The notes under the pieces were generated by a model. The model was given only the letters and a program-made list of their open reading frames with translations, did no database searches and was not told the origin of the DNA. A DNA stretch of 64,000 nucleotides from Erigeron canadensis (taxonomy: Eukaryota; Streptophyta; Magnoliopsida; Asterales; Asteraceae), in contig NC_057765.1 in NCBI RefSeq assembly GCF_010389155.1, positions 2,232,001-2,296,000 of the forward strand, read 5' to 3'. Both the position numbers and the translations under genes were made by a program. The number at the start of each line of letters is the position of its first letter. Positions within the stretch are counted from its first letter, which is position 1. Of this stretch, positions 12,340 to 22,100 are shown in pieces.

Positions 12340-13475
12340 GCCATGATTTTGAGGAGGGTGGTGCCAAAATTCACTAAACATAATGGACCATGGTCTAATA
12401 TAAGCTTGGTGAGATCCGGGCCGGTGCAGGCCATGGTTTGGTTTGGGGTGGAGGCAAGATGAAGGGGTGCTTAATTCATCTATACTACTCTATCTTATTG
12501 AAAAGTTAGAAAAATGAGAAATGTGAGACGACTATCTTACATTTAACGAATTAATATACATCATTAATTTCTTATTTTTTTAAAATATATCTCCACTACC
12601 CCTATATCACTTACTGTTATATTAATTACTACCACGATTTGCTGCCTCCACCACTTGTCGCACCATCACCATTGGTCGCTACCACTACCACATCACTGCC
12701 GCATTACACGAGGACCCTTCTATCTTCTAAAATACTTGACACGGTCACCACCATCATTAGTCCTTGTCATCATCACTTGTGGCGACACCACCTGACCGTC
12801 GTCGCGAGCACACCGCTGCATTACACGAGTACCGTGTTATAAACAATAATAACCATGCAAAAGAGGGTGGGGTAAGGTAAAGTAACAACTGTACTTAATT
12901 TCGTTTTCTTCGAAGGATGAGAAGTGAGAAGTGAGATGTAAACAATCATACATAATTTCATCTTTCTACTCTTATATATTTTCCCAAACAATTAAAATGA
13001 CATTCTCTATTAATCCTCCAACTAAAATAAATCCAACACACAAACAGTCAACGATGACGATTTATAAATATTTAAAAACGTAATTAATAAGTAATATTAG
13101 ACCATTTGAGTAGCTATCATCTATTATATACTATACAAGGACCATGGTTTAGTTTACTAGTTAGAGGAGAGGAGGGTGGGGTGATGATCACTAGCCATCC
13201 ATAGCTTGAAAAGGGTTGATGCCATCTAGTACTAGGATGGGGTGGGTCAGTGGGTGTGTGACTAAACATGGACTTATTTGGAGGGCGGCTAGGTGGTACC
13301 AAAGTGTACGTACCTAATCTACTATGGACCATGGTCTATCAATAGCTAGCTTAGGGTGGATGATGTGCATTTGGTATGGCGGTGCATGTAGCAAACCATG
13401 GTTTGATTTAGAGGCAGGTTGGTGCGGAAGTCCAAGATATATAAAGTATGGACCATGGTCTAACAAAAGCTTTTG
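12340..13475. repeat. Dispersed repeat with palindromic core (G)ACCATGGT
   Basis: Six occurrences of ACCATGGT or CCATGGTTTG in related surroundings: about 12388, 12430, 13141, 13327, 13396 and 13453. Flanking words such as GGTCTA...AAGCTT, GTTTGGTTTGG and GGTGGGG recur, so this is a diverged repeat block, interrupted by the Helitron-like element at 12479-12840. Confidence 0.6.
12479..12840 (+). mobile_element. Helitron-like non-autonomous element (3' end uncertain)
   Basis: Begins TCTATACTAC after an A, as other Helitron copies in this window do (52990, 55441, 44109), and ends in a CACC-rich region with GCCGCATTACACGAGGACC (about 12700) and a second related end CGCTGCATTACACGAGTACC (about 12812). 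The canonical terminal CTRR is not clear, so the right border is approximate. Confidence 0.55.
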
Positions 13476-13904
13476 TCACATGTACTATGGAATAGCCAAA
13501 AGATAGGAAAAATTAATATATGTGACACAACCAAGGACACATAGTCTAAAAGCCATTGTGTGATGTACAAAGCGTACGTGTAAGTTACACTTATCATACT
13601 GATTATCTAGTTTTTTCTTTTGGGGAAAAAAAATACATAAATTGTTATGGATCAAATTCAGTAGTTTAGTTTTGGAAATTCATATGAAACTAAATGTCTG
13701 AATCACGAGCCCATTGAAGTCTTTTGAGAAATTAGAGCAAAATCTTTTTTTTTTTTTTTTTAACAGCAATGTTTGAATAGACATGTTTACATTTACTTAC
13801 CAATCAAATGCGAAGGCTTATCTCAGACCAGGATAATCGATTGCATGTTTTAACCGGGATGTTATATACAACGTTGAGTAGGTATAAAAAAAATAAATTA
13901 CCAA

Positions 13905-14195
13905 AGGCCCTATACATCTTAAGGCTATATCTAATACTAAGGATGCCCTTATAGGTATCATTTAACTGTCATATCATATTCTTACAAATTTTTTGGAATC
14001 CTTATAATTTCTTGAAATCCTAAAATTTTACCTCCAACCATACAAACATCCTTACATACACCAAAAAGTCACATACACCAAATAATATTTATTTTTGGAC
14101 AAGTTAAGGTCATCCCCTTAAATAATGACATACACCAAAAGATATCCATGAACAATTAAGGACACCTAAGGGCATTTCATTGGATATAGTCTAAA
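13905..14195. mobile_element. MITE, copy 1 of a family also at 20055-20345
   Basis: Left end GGCTATATCTAATACTAAGG and right end CATTGGATATAGTCT are inverted relatives, and the body (CATACAAACATCCTTACATA, AAGGATGCCC, GATATCCATG) aligns with 20055-20345. The ends resemble the plant 'ATCTCCAATG' MITEs. This copy is the more diverged of the two. Confidence 0.7.
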
Positions 14196-14290
14196 ATGAC
14201 ATTAGGTCTTTATAGGGATTTGAACTACCGCCTCCGGTATAAAGCTTGGTCACTCAACGAGCTATAATGATGTAATTGTCTTAAGAAGCG
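14196..14290 (-). mobile_element. tRNA-like SINE fragment
   Basis: On the minus strand, TATAGCTCGTTGAGTGACC resembles a pol III A box and GGTAGTTCAAATCCC, about 35 bases on, a B box. It abuts the MITE end at 14195. No clear target duplication, so it is probably a truncated SINE rather than a tRNA gene (no cloverleaf could be drawn). Confidence 0.45.
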
Positions 14291-15780
14291 TTTGAGATCA
14301 TGTCTTTAAAATGAAATTTTCATTTAAAACTTATAAAATGCATGTTCTTACCTGCTTTTTAAAACTCCGTTTCTTATTATGCAAGCGCAAATAATCACAA
14401 TTTTAGGCAAAAACTTATTTTGATTATCTGTATTTTGTTACCTCAGTAATCAAATACTTTTTTTCAAAATGCAATTCAGAACAGCCGTTGCACCTATAGT
14501 GCAAAATTAAACTATACATTTGTCTTCTGTTTGTAATACTTATGAAAAAGTCCTACTAAAATTGCACAAACCTACACCTTCCAGTTTTGTTGGGTGTTTA
14601 GAACTCTAAATCAATTCAATACATTGCTTTCTACATTCAACGAATATATAATAACCATACTATTGATTCGTGTATTTAGATGATTTATGCATAGTCATCC
14701 ACTCAATGATGATAAGTAATGACAATTTTTTTTTGTTGTACTCATTCTCTTTCTTTAAATTCTAGTAATGAGTAGTTATGACTTTATCAATGATATTACG
14801 TAATGAGTCAAGATGATATTTCTGATTCTAATATATATATATATATGTTAATAAAAAATATGAATGCTTTTGAGGGATTTAGAGAAATTATGACAAAAAT
14901 GAAATCTATCCAAAATTTATAACTTAAAAGAGAGTGTGGGGGTCCTTAATGTTGATTGCCATCAACCAACAACACTGAATGGGAACAAACATCCATGGAC
15001 AAAAATAACAATCACAATAATTTAGACCAGTTTTTGTTTCATAAATTTTATAGCAAACAATGTTTAATAAATAGACAAATATGTCGATCATATGTTTACT
15101 ACTTTACTAGGATTACAAGCAATGCGCGCTGAATCAAATGTTTAACATCTTTTTTTTTTTGGAAATACAAATTATGGGTTTGATTTTTATTTATAAGCTC
15201 GGATGTCATTTCTTGCCTTATATAGAAAATAATCTCTCTATTTTAAATAAGAATAATAGCAGTGGTTAAAGTTATAATTTCTTTTAAAAAAACCTCGTAT
15301 AGCGATAAATGAATTTATAAGGTACGTATATTGAATATCTTGCTAAATTTAAATGATGTACTTAAAATAAGGTGAAAAATGTTAAGTACTTTAATTGAAA
15401 ATTTTGTATATATAGAAAGAAAAATGTTAAACATAACCCTAAGGGCTGCATTAACGTGCATAAAAAATTTATACATTTTTATATCAAAAGCTCACCCCTG
15501 AATTTTATCGTAAGTGTAAAATTATTTAATTCACTTTAACTACAGGCCTAAGAGTTACGTTTATTATACTATAGAGTATATAACTATATAAAACATACAT
15601 AGTTATAGACGGTTAAAAGTTGTTGCAGATTTATTATTTCTCATAGAAAAGACATATACAAAGATACTGATGTATATTATTTGGAACAGCCCAAAAGATA
15701 GTTTCTATTTTTATAAAAAAAAACACAGTTTCTATGATTATAAAATGTATTTAAAAATTAAATACTTTATTCTCCTTTAA
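14291..15780. other. Intergenic spacer
   Basis: AT-rich. A short segment near 15446-15520 (TTAACGTGCATAAAAA...TATCA.AAG.TCACC) resembles 51256-51310, marking another dispersed repeat. No coding evidence. Confidence 0.5.
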
Positions 15781-15802
15781 TAAAACTTTGTAATATATAT
15801 TT

Positions 15803-16075
15803 TCTTTTTAAAAGGTGTGGATCATTTGCTCGCAACAGGGGATCTAGCTTTACGTTGTTTTAAAGCCCACTCACCCTCAATACCTAGTAGGAGGGGAAAC
15901 CCCCAAGTAAACCACCCGAAGGCACAACATTTAATTGGAGTAAAACTCTGACCCTTCTGCAGGACTCAAACTTACTTCACTGGAGGACTTTATCTGTGAA
16001 AATCCTTTAAACGTATTTCTCATATCTCGAAACCTTCAACATGTAAAGCTGGTGTTCAATTACTGAGCTATAATG
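15803..16075 (-). mobile_element. tRNA-derived SINE with 22-bp target duplication
   Basis: Flanked by perfect 22-bp direct repeats at 15781-15802 and 16076-16097 (beginning TAAAACTTTG). Read on the minus strand the element opens with TAGCTCAGTAATTG (A box) and then GGTTTCGAGAT (B-box-like). Length 273 bp. The long perfect duplication marks target-primed insertion by LINE machinery and a fairly recent date. It sits about 150 bases upstream of the dynein light chain start, so it is now part of that gene's promoter region. Confidence 0.85.
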
Positions 16076-16247
16076 TAAAACTTTGTAATATATATTTAAA
16101 TCTGTGAATGGACACTTCCATTATTTAATTTACTCGATCATTATAAAATATACATTTAAAAACATCCTTCTCTCAACCATCAATAATAATCTCCATTTTT
16201 TGGTCCCAAGAGAAAACACCTTCCAATCTGCATTGTGTTCACAAAAA

Positions 16248-19200
16248 ATGACAACTCATAAAAGAGGTGTTATGTATGTATACAAACTTGACACCGGAAA
16301 CCACCCATCAACACCACTTCCTACCACCACCACAAAAAAGAAATCCATTTCCCGGACATTAGGAGCACTACTAAAGAGATCCAAAACATACAAAGAAAGC
16401 AACGACCTTCATCACATATACGAAGAAAAAGAAGATACTAAAGAAATAGTTCAAATTTCATCAAGAAAATCTCTTCCTACAATCGATGGTGGTACGAGGT
16501 TTGTTATTTATGTCGAAAAGAAAAAAAAAAGGTTAATTAGATATTAATTTGTGCTAGTTGGTAACATTTGTCTCAATAACATTATAATGATACGTAATAT
16601 GGGTTTTGTTAATGAAAGTCGATACTTTCATTAAAATTAATTTTGATAAATTTTAACGTTATTACCATTTTACTATATATTCCTCATGTATATTTCACTA
16701 TAATTAAGCATTTGGTGATCATTTGTTTAAAACTAATTTAATTACATATATTTTTTTGAATTTTGTCAAAAGTAGGAAATTGGGTTATGAGTTTAAAGAA
16801 GGGAGGAAAACGGTATCGGGAAACGAAGAAAGGAGGAAACCGGTGTTATCGGGAGTTGAGGTGATGGGAGGGCGGAGATCGGCGGAGAATAGGGCGGAGA
16901 TGGTAATGATAAATATAGGGGAGGTGGCTTCATTGCTTCAAGTGAGGGTGTTGGTGACGGATATGCCGGCATTCATGCAAGTTCATGCATTCCGATGTGC
17001 TAGACAAACTTTTGATAGTTTGGAGAAGTTTAGCCCCAAACAAATTGCTTTAAACTTGAAAAAGGTATCTATTCTTATGTTATTATTCATTTTCTACTTT
17101 TAAAGTATATATTTGCACAAGTCGTCACTCGTCATAACAATATAATTATGATTTATAAAAGTTGAATCAAATGATTTGTAAACAATGAATTAAAAGTTGT
17201 ATCTCATTTATTGATTGTGCTCTATAAGATATTTCTTCTTGTAAAAAATTGAGGGTAATACTATCACACATCTAAATTAGGTGAAATATGTTCTTATATC
17301 CAATTTTTTTAATATAGTTTATCTATAAAAATAAAAGTCACATATTGATATAAACAAATATCATTACAAATAAAATTATAATTATCCACAATTTATTCAC
17401 TCTTAAAAATTATGTTGAGTAAAAAATATGTAAAAATTTATCCACATACATTAAAAAATATGTGAAAATTTATGATTATGATATTTTAAAAATTCACATT
17501 TATTATGGAGTTTGGTGTAAGCAGAGATCGGATGATTAACACATAGTAAAACGTTGTATGTATAAATAGTCATTGGGAAAATGACAGATAAAGCATGCAC
17601 CTATCTTAGGTAGAGCAGAAGGGATTATGTGAAATTCATGGGAGGTTATATAAAATTCAAGGGAGGGGGGCTATGTATATTTATCAAATTCAAAGGTTTA
17701 ATTTGTAACTTTTTTTAAAGTGACAGTATCTAGCTTAGGTAAAGTCTACAGTACAGATCATTTTCCCATATTCATTACCTATAAAATAAATTTCGATTAT
17801 CATGTAGAACTTTTTAGCAATCATAATCCATATTTTTAAAGACAGTGAATATCAAGTTTATTTATATTTTATGACAAACAGACAATAAGTTATGTCATTA
17901 AATTATTTTTTTTTACAAATAATTAAAGGTTTAAAGGTTATAAGTTGGAAAAATATTCTATTTATCAATTTAAATAAGAATGATTTGAAGATATAGCTAT
18001 ATATGTATAGGTGTTAGGTAAAATAAAACAACTATTAAAGTAAAACAACTAAAACAATAGGTTTTCCTTAAGTGATAATCACCGTGCATTATGAAAATCA
18101 TCGTACATCAATTGCTTTGTGAATCTCCGTGCATCAATTTAACCATGATCTAAGGGTTAAGATCTTCTCTTATTTGTTTTACTTTAATAATTGTTTTATA
18201 ATACCTAACCCTTGTATGTATATGTATATGTATTTTTATTCAACGGTATAATTTAAAAAATATGTAAAAATGTACGATCTCCTTTTATGTTTTATAGATT
18301 TATGTGTAACGGGTTTTAAGTTCAAGTCATGGTGACTTAGTGGCCCTTCAAAGTGTCCGAAGTAGTAGTTGCATGTGCATCAGATTTGTTTAGGGATTAG
18401 GATTCCATTTTATATAATTGTGGTACCTTACAACTTGTAACTATAGGGATAATTAGTGTTATATCCTAAATAATTCTGTAGGTATCCATTATGAGTTAAG
18501 GTCTCTTTGATTTTAAACTATTAAACGATTGAATTGATAAAATAATTAATTGATAAACAATGTTTATTTTTATCTTTATTTTTACTCTCTTATAAAGGAA
18601 ATCGTTTTTTTTTTTTATATATTTTATTTTAGGTAATTCTACCTTTGAATTAGCATAATTACTTTTGACTTTGTATGTTTTGCCCTTAATTAATTATAAT
18701 TTACACTCTAAAAATCTTTATTTTGACAATTAACACTTTAAGCCCTATTTTCTAAAAATTTTCACTATCACAATTAAATCATCCTATACCACTTGACACC
18801 GCCACCACTACTAATAGTACCATTACCAACACCACTAGACCGTCTCGATCCACCGCCGCGCTCTATGCATTAAATCAATACACTTGATATATTAAGTCAA
18901 AAAAATATCATATCCCAAACATTTTTTATTACTTAATTAATGAATTACGTATTTTCATTTATTCCCTTAAGTTTTAAACAAGTAGGACTTAAATATAGAG
19001 AAATTCTACTTATAGAAAGATAATTGCAACTACATTTGATCGAAAGTGAACGTATACTTTATATTGAATAAAACAAAATCTTGACTCCTAAATCAAGATA
19101 TTATGGAAATGATATAGTGAAAATGCAGTAAAGTATTATAACTGACAGTTGAAAAGGTATTATTAGATTGAGATATATTTGTATATGTAATATTGTAGTG

Positions 19201-20983
19201 TGTATTAATCAAAAACTTTAAAAGCTATAGATGGTTTCTTATTTGTATAGACTATTTTTTATTAATCTGTAGAAGTATACTGAATACTACGTATATTTTA
19301 AAAATATTTCTCACATGATATGCACTATTATTTAATTTCATCAAATGAAGTTGATCTGGATATTAATTGCTAGGTGTATAACAAAGAATTATTGGTTAGG
19401 CTACCAATCTAATCATGTGCCGTATGATTGAAAACTAGCTTTTTGAAGTTTGACCAATCCAGGTGGTCTAAATTAGATTTCCAAATTAACAGCTATTAAA
19501 GTTATACAAGTAAAGATATAAGAATATAATAATGATATAAAACAGACAAGTACTATACATACCTTATAAAATAATGTACTCCTTCCGTCCCAATTTAAAT
19601 GTCACGTTGACAAACTTTGACCATAAATAACTTTGTTTGTACTATATAGTAGCTGATGAAGCTTATATGAACGAAAAGTACATTAAAAACTCAATCCATT
19701 CATATATCTTATATCAAGTGTTACATGACACAAACAAAGTTATTTACGGTCAAAGTTAGTCAACGTGACATTTAAATTGGGAAGGAGGGAGTAGTTTATA
19801 TAAAGGGATGAGAATATAAGGCTGTTAGGTACCTAAGTTTAGATGTCGGACACTCACATATTAATTTTTTAGACCATAAAAATCATGGGGGCTCAGACAT
19901 TTATTCATTAAACAATAAATAATAAAATATTAGTATGTGAGGGGTTCCACACCTAAGCTTAGGTGTCGGACAACCTTATATTCCCTTTTCCCTATATAAA
20001 GTATGGTTTTCCATATCAAATCGTACCAAACCAGTACCGGATTAAGCCGAAGAACCAAATTAGGTTATCTCCAATGCTAAGGATGTCCTTAGGCGTCTTT
20101 GAGCTGCCACATCATATCCTTGGAAATACTTATATATCCTTACAAATCCTTCAAATCTTATAATTTTATCTTCAATCATACAAACATCCTTGCATATCAT
20201 TTTACCTCTACTAAAAACAAAAATATATTAGGTAAGGATAAGTAAGGGCATGCCCTTAGGTAAGGGCATCCATAAAAAAATCATTAGTTTTAGACAAGCT
20301 TCAACGACAAAGGATATCCAAGGCACCCCATTGGAGACAGTCTTATAACAACAACATTACTCCTTGATTTCATTGATTTGTGTGATGTGGAAAATGTAAA
20401 TTGTCAACAAATAGATCGATAATTGTATATTATCTAAAAACAGTCCTTAGTCACGATCATACATAACATAGAAATTACATTTAGAAAGGATGGACAATTA
20501 GCTAGACCAACGTAACTATCATTATAAAATGATTGTATAAAAACGAGTGAGTTCTAATAAGTGTTTACTTGCTAAATCGAATCCATGTCCAAGGCCCTAT
20601 TGATATTCTTATATATCTTGAAACAAAAACCATATATATTCTACAACTTGTTATTCTGATGTGTACTGATAAATACATGATTATTGGTCCATTGGTCTTA
20701 CCTTTAATGATGAGATCGAATTTTATAATTGTAAACATAATAATTATGTAGTCTCAACTAAATTGATGAAGTATAAATTTTGTTGTTAATAAATTATGTA
20801 TATCGTTCTCTTTGGCAGGATTTTGATAAGGTGTATGGGCCGGCCTGGCATTGCATTGTGGGCTCAAGTTTTGGGTCATTTGTGACCCATGCAACCGGTT
20901 GTTTTCTTTATTTCTCCATGGAAAAGTTATATATTTTAGTGTTCAAGACAAAAGTTCAAAAAAATGTGAATCATTCACACTGA
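16248..20983 (+). CDS. Dynein light chain type 1 (LC8) family protein with plant N-terminal extension
   Basis: Three exons, 16248-16498, 16776-17064 and 20819-20983, join in frame to 234 residues. Residues ~140-230 form the LC8 domain: [13 protein letters not shown], then [13 protein letters not shown], then after intron 2 (phase 0) [31 protein letters not shown] and a closing FKTKV. The WHCIVG/FGS/VTH core is diagnostic. LC8 proteins are dimeric hubs that bind short linear motifs; flowering plants lack axonemal and cytoplasmic dynein, so a non-dynein role is likely. The first ~139 residues are Lys/Ser/Thr-rich and unstructured, as in Arabidopsis At5g20110 (recalled). The donor of exon 1 is the least certain: 16498 (AG|GTTTGT) keeps frame, but so would one about 30 bases later. 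An in-frame ATG at 16104 also exists; 16248 has better context. Intron 2 is 3.75 kb and holds several small transposons. Confidence 0.85.
18012..18215. mobile_element. MITE in dynein intron 2, copy 1 of a family also at 55700-55925
   Basis: Left end TAAAATAAAACAACTATTAA and right end TTAATAATTGTTTTATAATA are inverted repeats. The interior (GTGCATCAATT, ACCATGATCTAAGGGTTAAG) occurs inverted at 55740-55870. Confidence 0.75.
18590..18875 (+). mobile_element. Helitron-like fragment in dynein intron 2
   Basis: Shares an ordered series of words with 51690-52230: GGTAATTCTACCTTTGAATTA, TGTTTTGCCCTTAAT, CACTATCACAATTAAATCA, TGACACCGCCACCAC. The 3' part CCACCGCCGCGCTCTATGCA is the CACC/GCCGC-rich Helitron end type. 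This copy lacks the SINE present in the 51.9-kb copy and so shows the empty site. Confidence 0.7.
19577..19793. mobile_element. Stowaway-type MITE (Tc1/mariner) in dynein intron 2
   Basis: Ends TACTCCTTCCGTCCCAATTT and its inverse AAATTGGGAAGGAGGGAGTA carry the well-known Stowaway terminal sequence with the TA target. The inverted repeats extend about 60 bp each way (through ATGTCACGTTGAC). Length 217 bp. Confidence 0.93.
19803..19996. mobile_element. MITE 'GAATATAAGG' family, intact copy A
   Basis: Inverted ends: GGGATGAGAATATAAGGCTG on the left and CAACCTTATATTCCC on the right, each followed inward by CCTAAG.TTAG.TGTCGGAC. Copies with the same body lie at 43308-43496 and, split by a Helitron, at 52888-53505. 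Confidence 0.85.
20055..20345. mobile_element. MITE 'ATCTCCAATG' family, copy 2
   Basis: Left end GGTTATCTCCAATGCTAAGG and right end CCCCATTGGAGACAGTCT are inverted repeats, flanked by TTA/TAA-like bases, as for Harbinger-type MITEs. Body matches 13905-14195. Confidence 0.75.
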
Positions 20984-21604
20984 TTTTAAGAAATGGATGA
21001 AAGTAAGACCTGGATATGAAATATAAATACAACACCAGCAACTGTAGGTTTTCTTATTATTACTTTTTTATATATTTTTTTGTAATTTGTCTAGATTTGT
21101 TGATAGCTTTTATTCTTTTACGATTTGTAAATAGAAATTGTTATGTCGTTTTGCATGGGTTTCGTGAGCAACAAAGATAGAAAGGGGTCTATAACTCGAG
21201 AATCCTTTTTTTTTTTCTCAAGTATTGACTTGATTAAAAAATTACAATGCGATGGATTTGTATATAAGAGGGCTGCCAACGACTTAGTCACTTTCAAAGC
21301 AACGAGCTCTTCAATTGTGACGTCGTTGGCACACCTTCTTCACTTGGCTTCGTCGTCTTCGGTGAGAGACACGATGGAGGCGGGGTACTATGGTGGATGT
21401 GGAATTAAAGCCAATCTCAGTAAAGTAAACTTTTATCACGCATGACGCAAATGATATGAAATATGTATATATCCCACACGCATGCTAGAATGAATATATG
21501 TGATTGTGTTCTTAAAAGTGTTTTTACTTTGAACTATGATTTTCTTTTGTTGTTGTGAAACACTATGAAAAATTAAGATAATCATTACTAATAATCTTTA
21601 TCTA
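20984..21604. other. Dynein gene 3' region and spacer
   Basis: An open frame of 100 codons at 21143-21445 has a Ser-rich middle and no family I recognise; its base composition from 21260 to 21420 is more GC-rich than the surroundings, so it may be a gene relic. No model is proposed. Confidence 0.4.
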
Positions 21605-21612
21605 TTTATAAC

Positions 21613-22092
21613 CAGTGCCAACTTAACCTTTTTTGTGGCTCTAAGCGGGATCAAATATTGGGGGCCTTTTGTTACCGTTTCTAGTAAAAGTTATATTCAT
21701 TTATACTGTTCGGAATTAACAGAAAGTAAATTAAAAAAACTTATAAAAGTGTTCCCATATGTAAAAGTTCATCCATTAAATCATACATGAAAAGCAGGAA
21801 GGCTAAAATTAAAATAAATTTCACATTTTAAGGCATAATATTATTCCTATGATAATTATTCCCTCGTATATTTTTAGTAAAGAAAAAATATCCGAGTTAT
21901 TTTATGTGCTTGTGTGTTGGACAAATAGATTACAGCGAGCAACTAATACAAAATTGAGACTCCTTTATCTATTTTTTAAGCCCAAAACTTAGTTTGTGTA
22001 AAAAGAATTCCAACCCAATAGAAGAAGTTTTGGGGGCCTTGACTTACGGGGGCGCAATGGCCTAGACCAACATACCTATAGAGCCGGCTCTG
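21613..22092. mobile_element. Non-autonomous hAT element, 480 bp
   Basis: Flanked by perfect 8-bp direct repeats TTTATAAC (21605-21612 and 22093-22100), the hAT target-duplication length. The ends CAGTGCCAACTTAACC and, inverted, CAGAGCCGGCTCTATAGG share the CAG.GCC..CT terminal pattern. No transposase frame inside. Confidence 0.88.
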
Positions 22093-22100
22093 TTTATAAC

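Noticed and set aside
12639..12842. 67-codon frame rich in His/Thr/Pro
   Set aside because: Lies in the CACC-rich end of a Helitron-like element.
14196..14290. tRNA gene on minus strand
   Set aside because: A- and B-box-like words are present but no cloverleaf stems pair; better explained as a SINE head.
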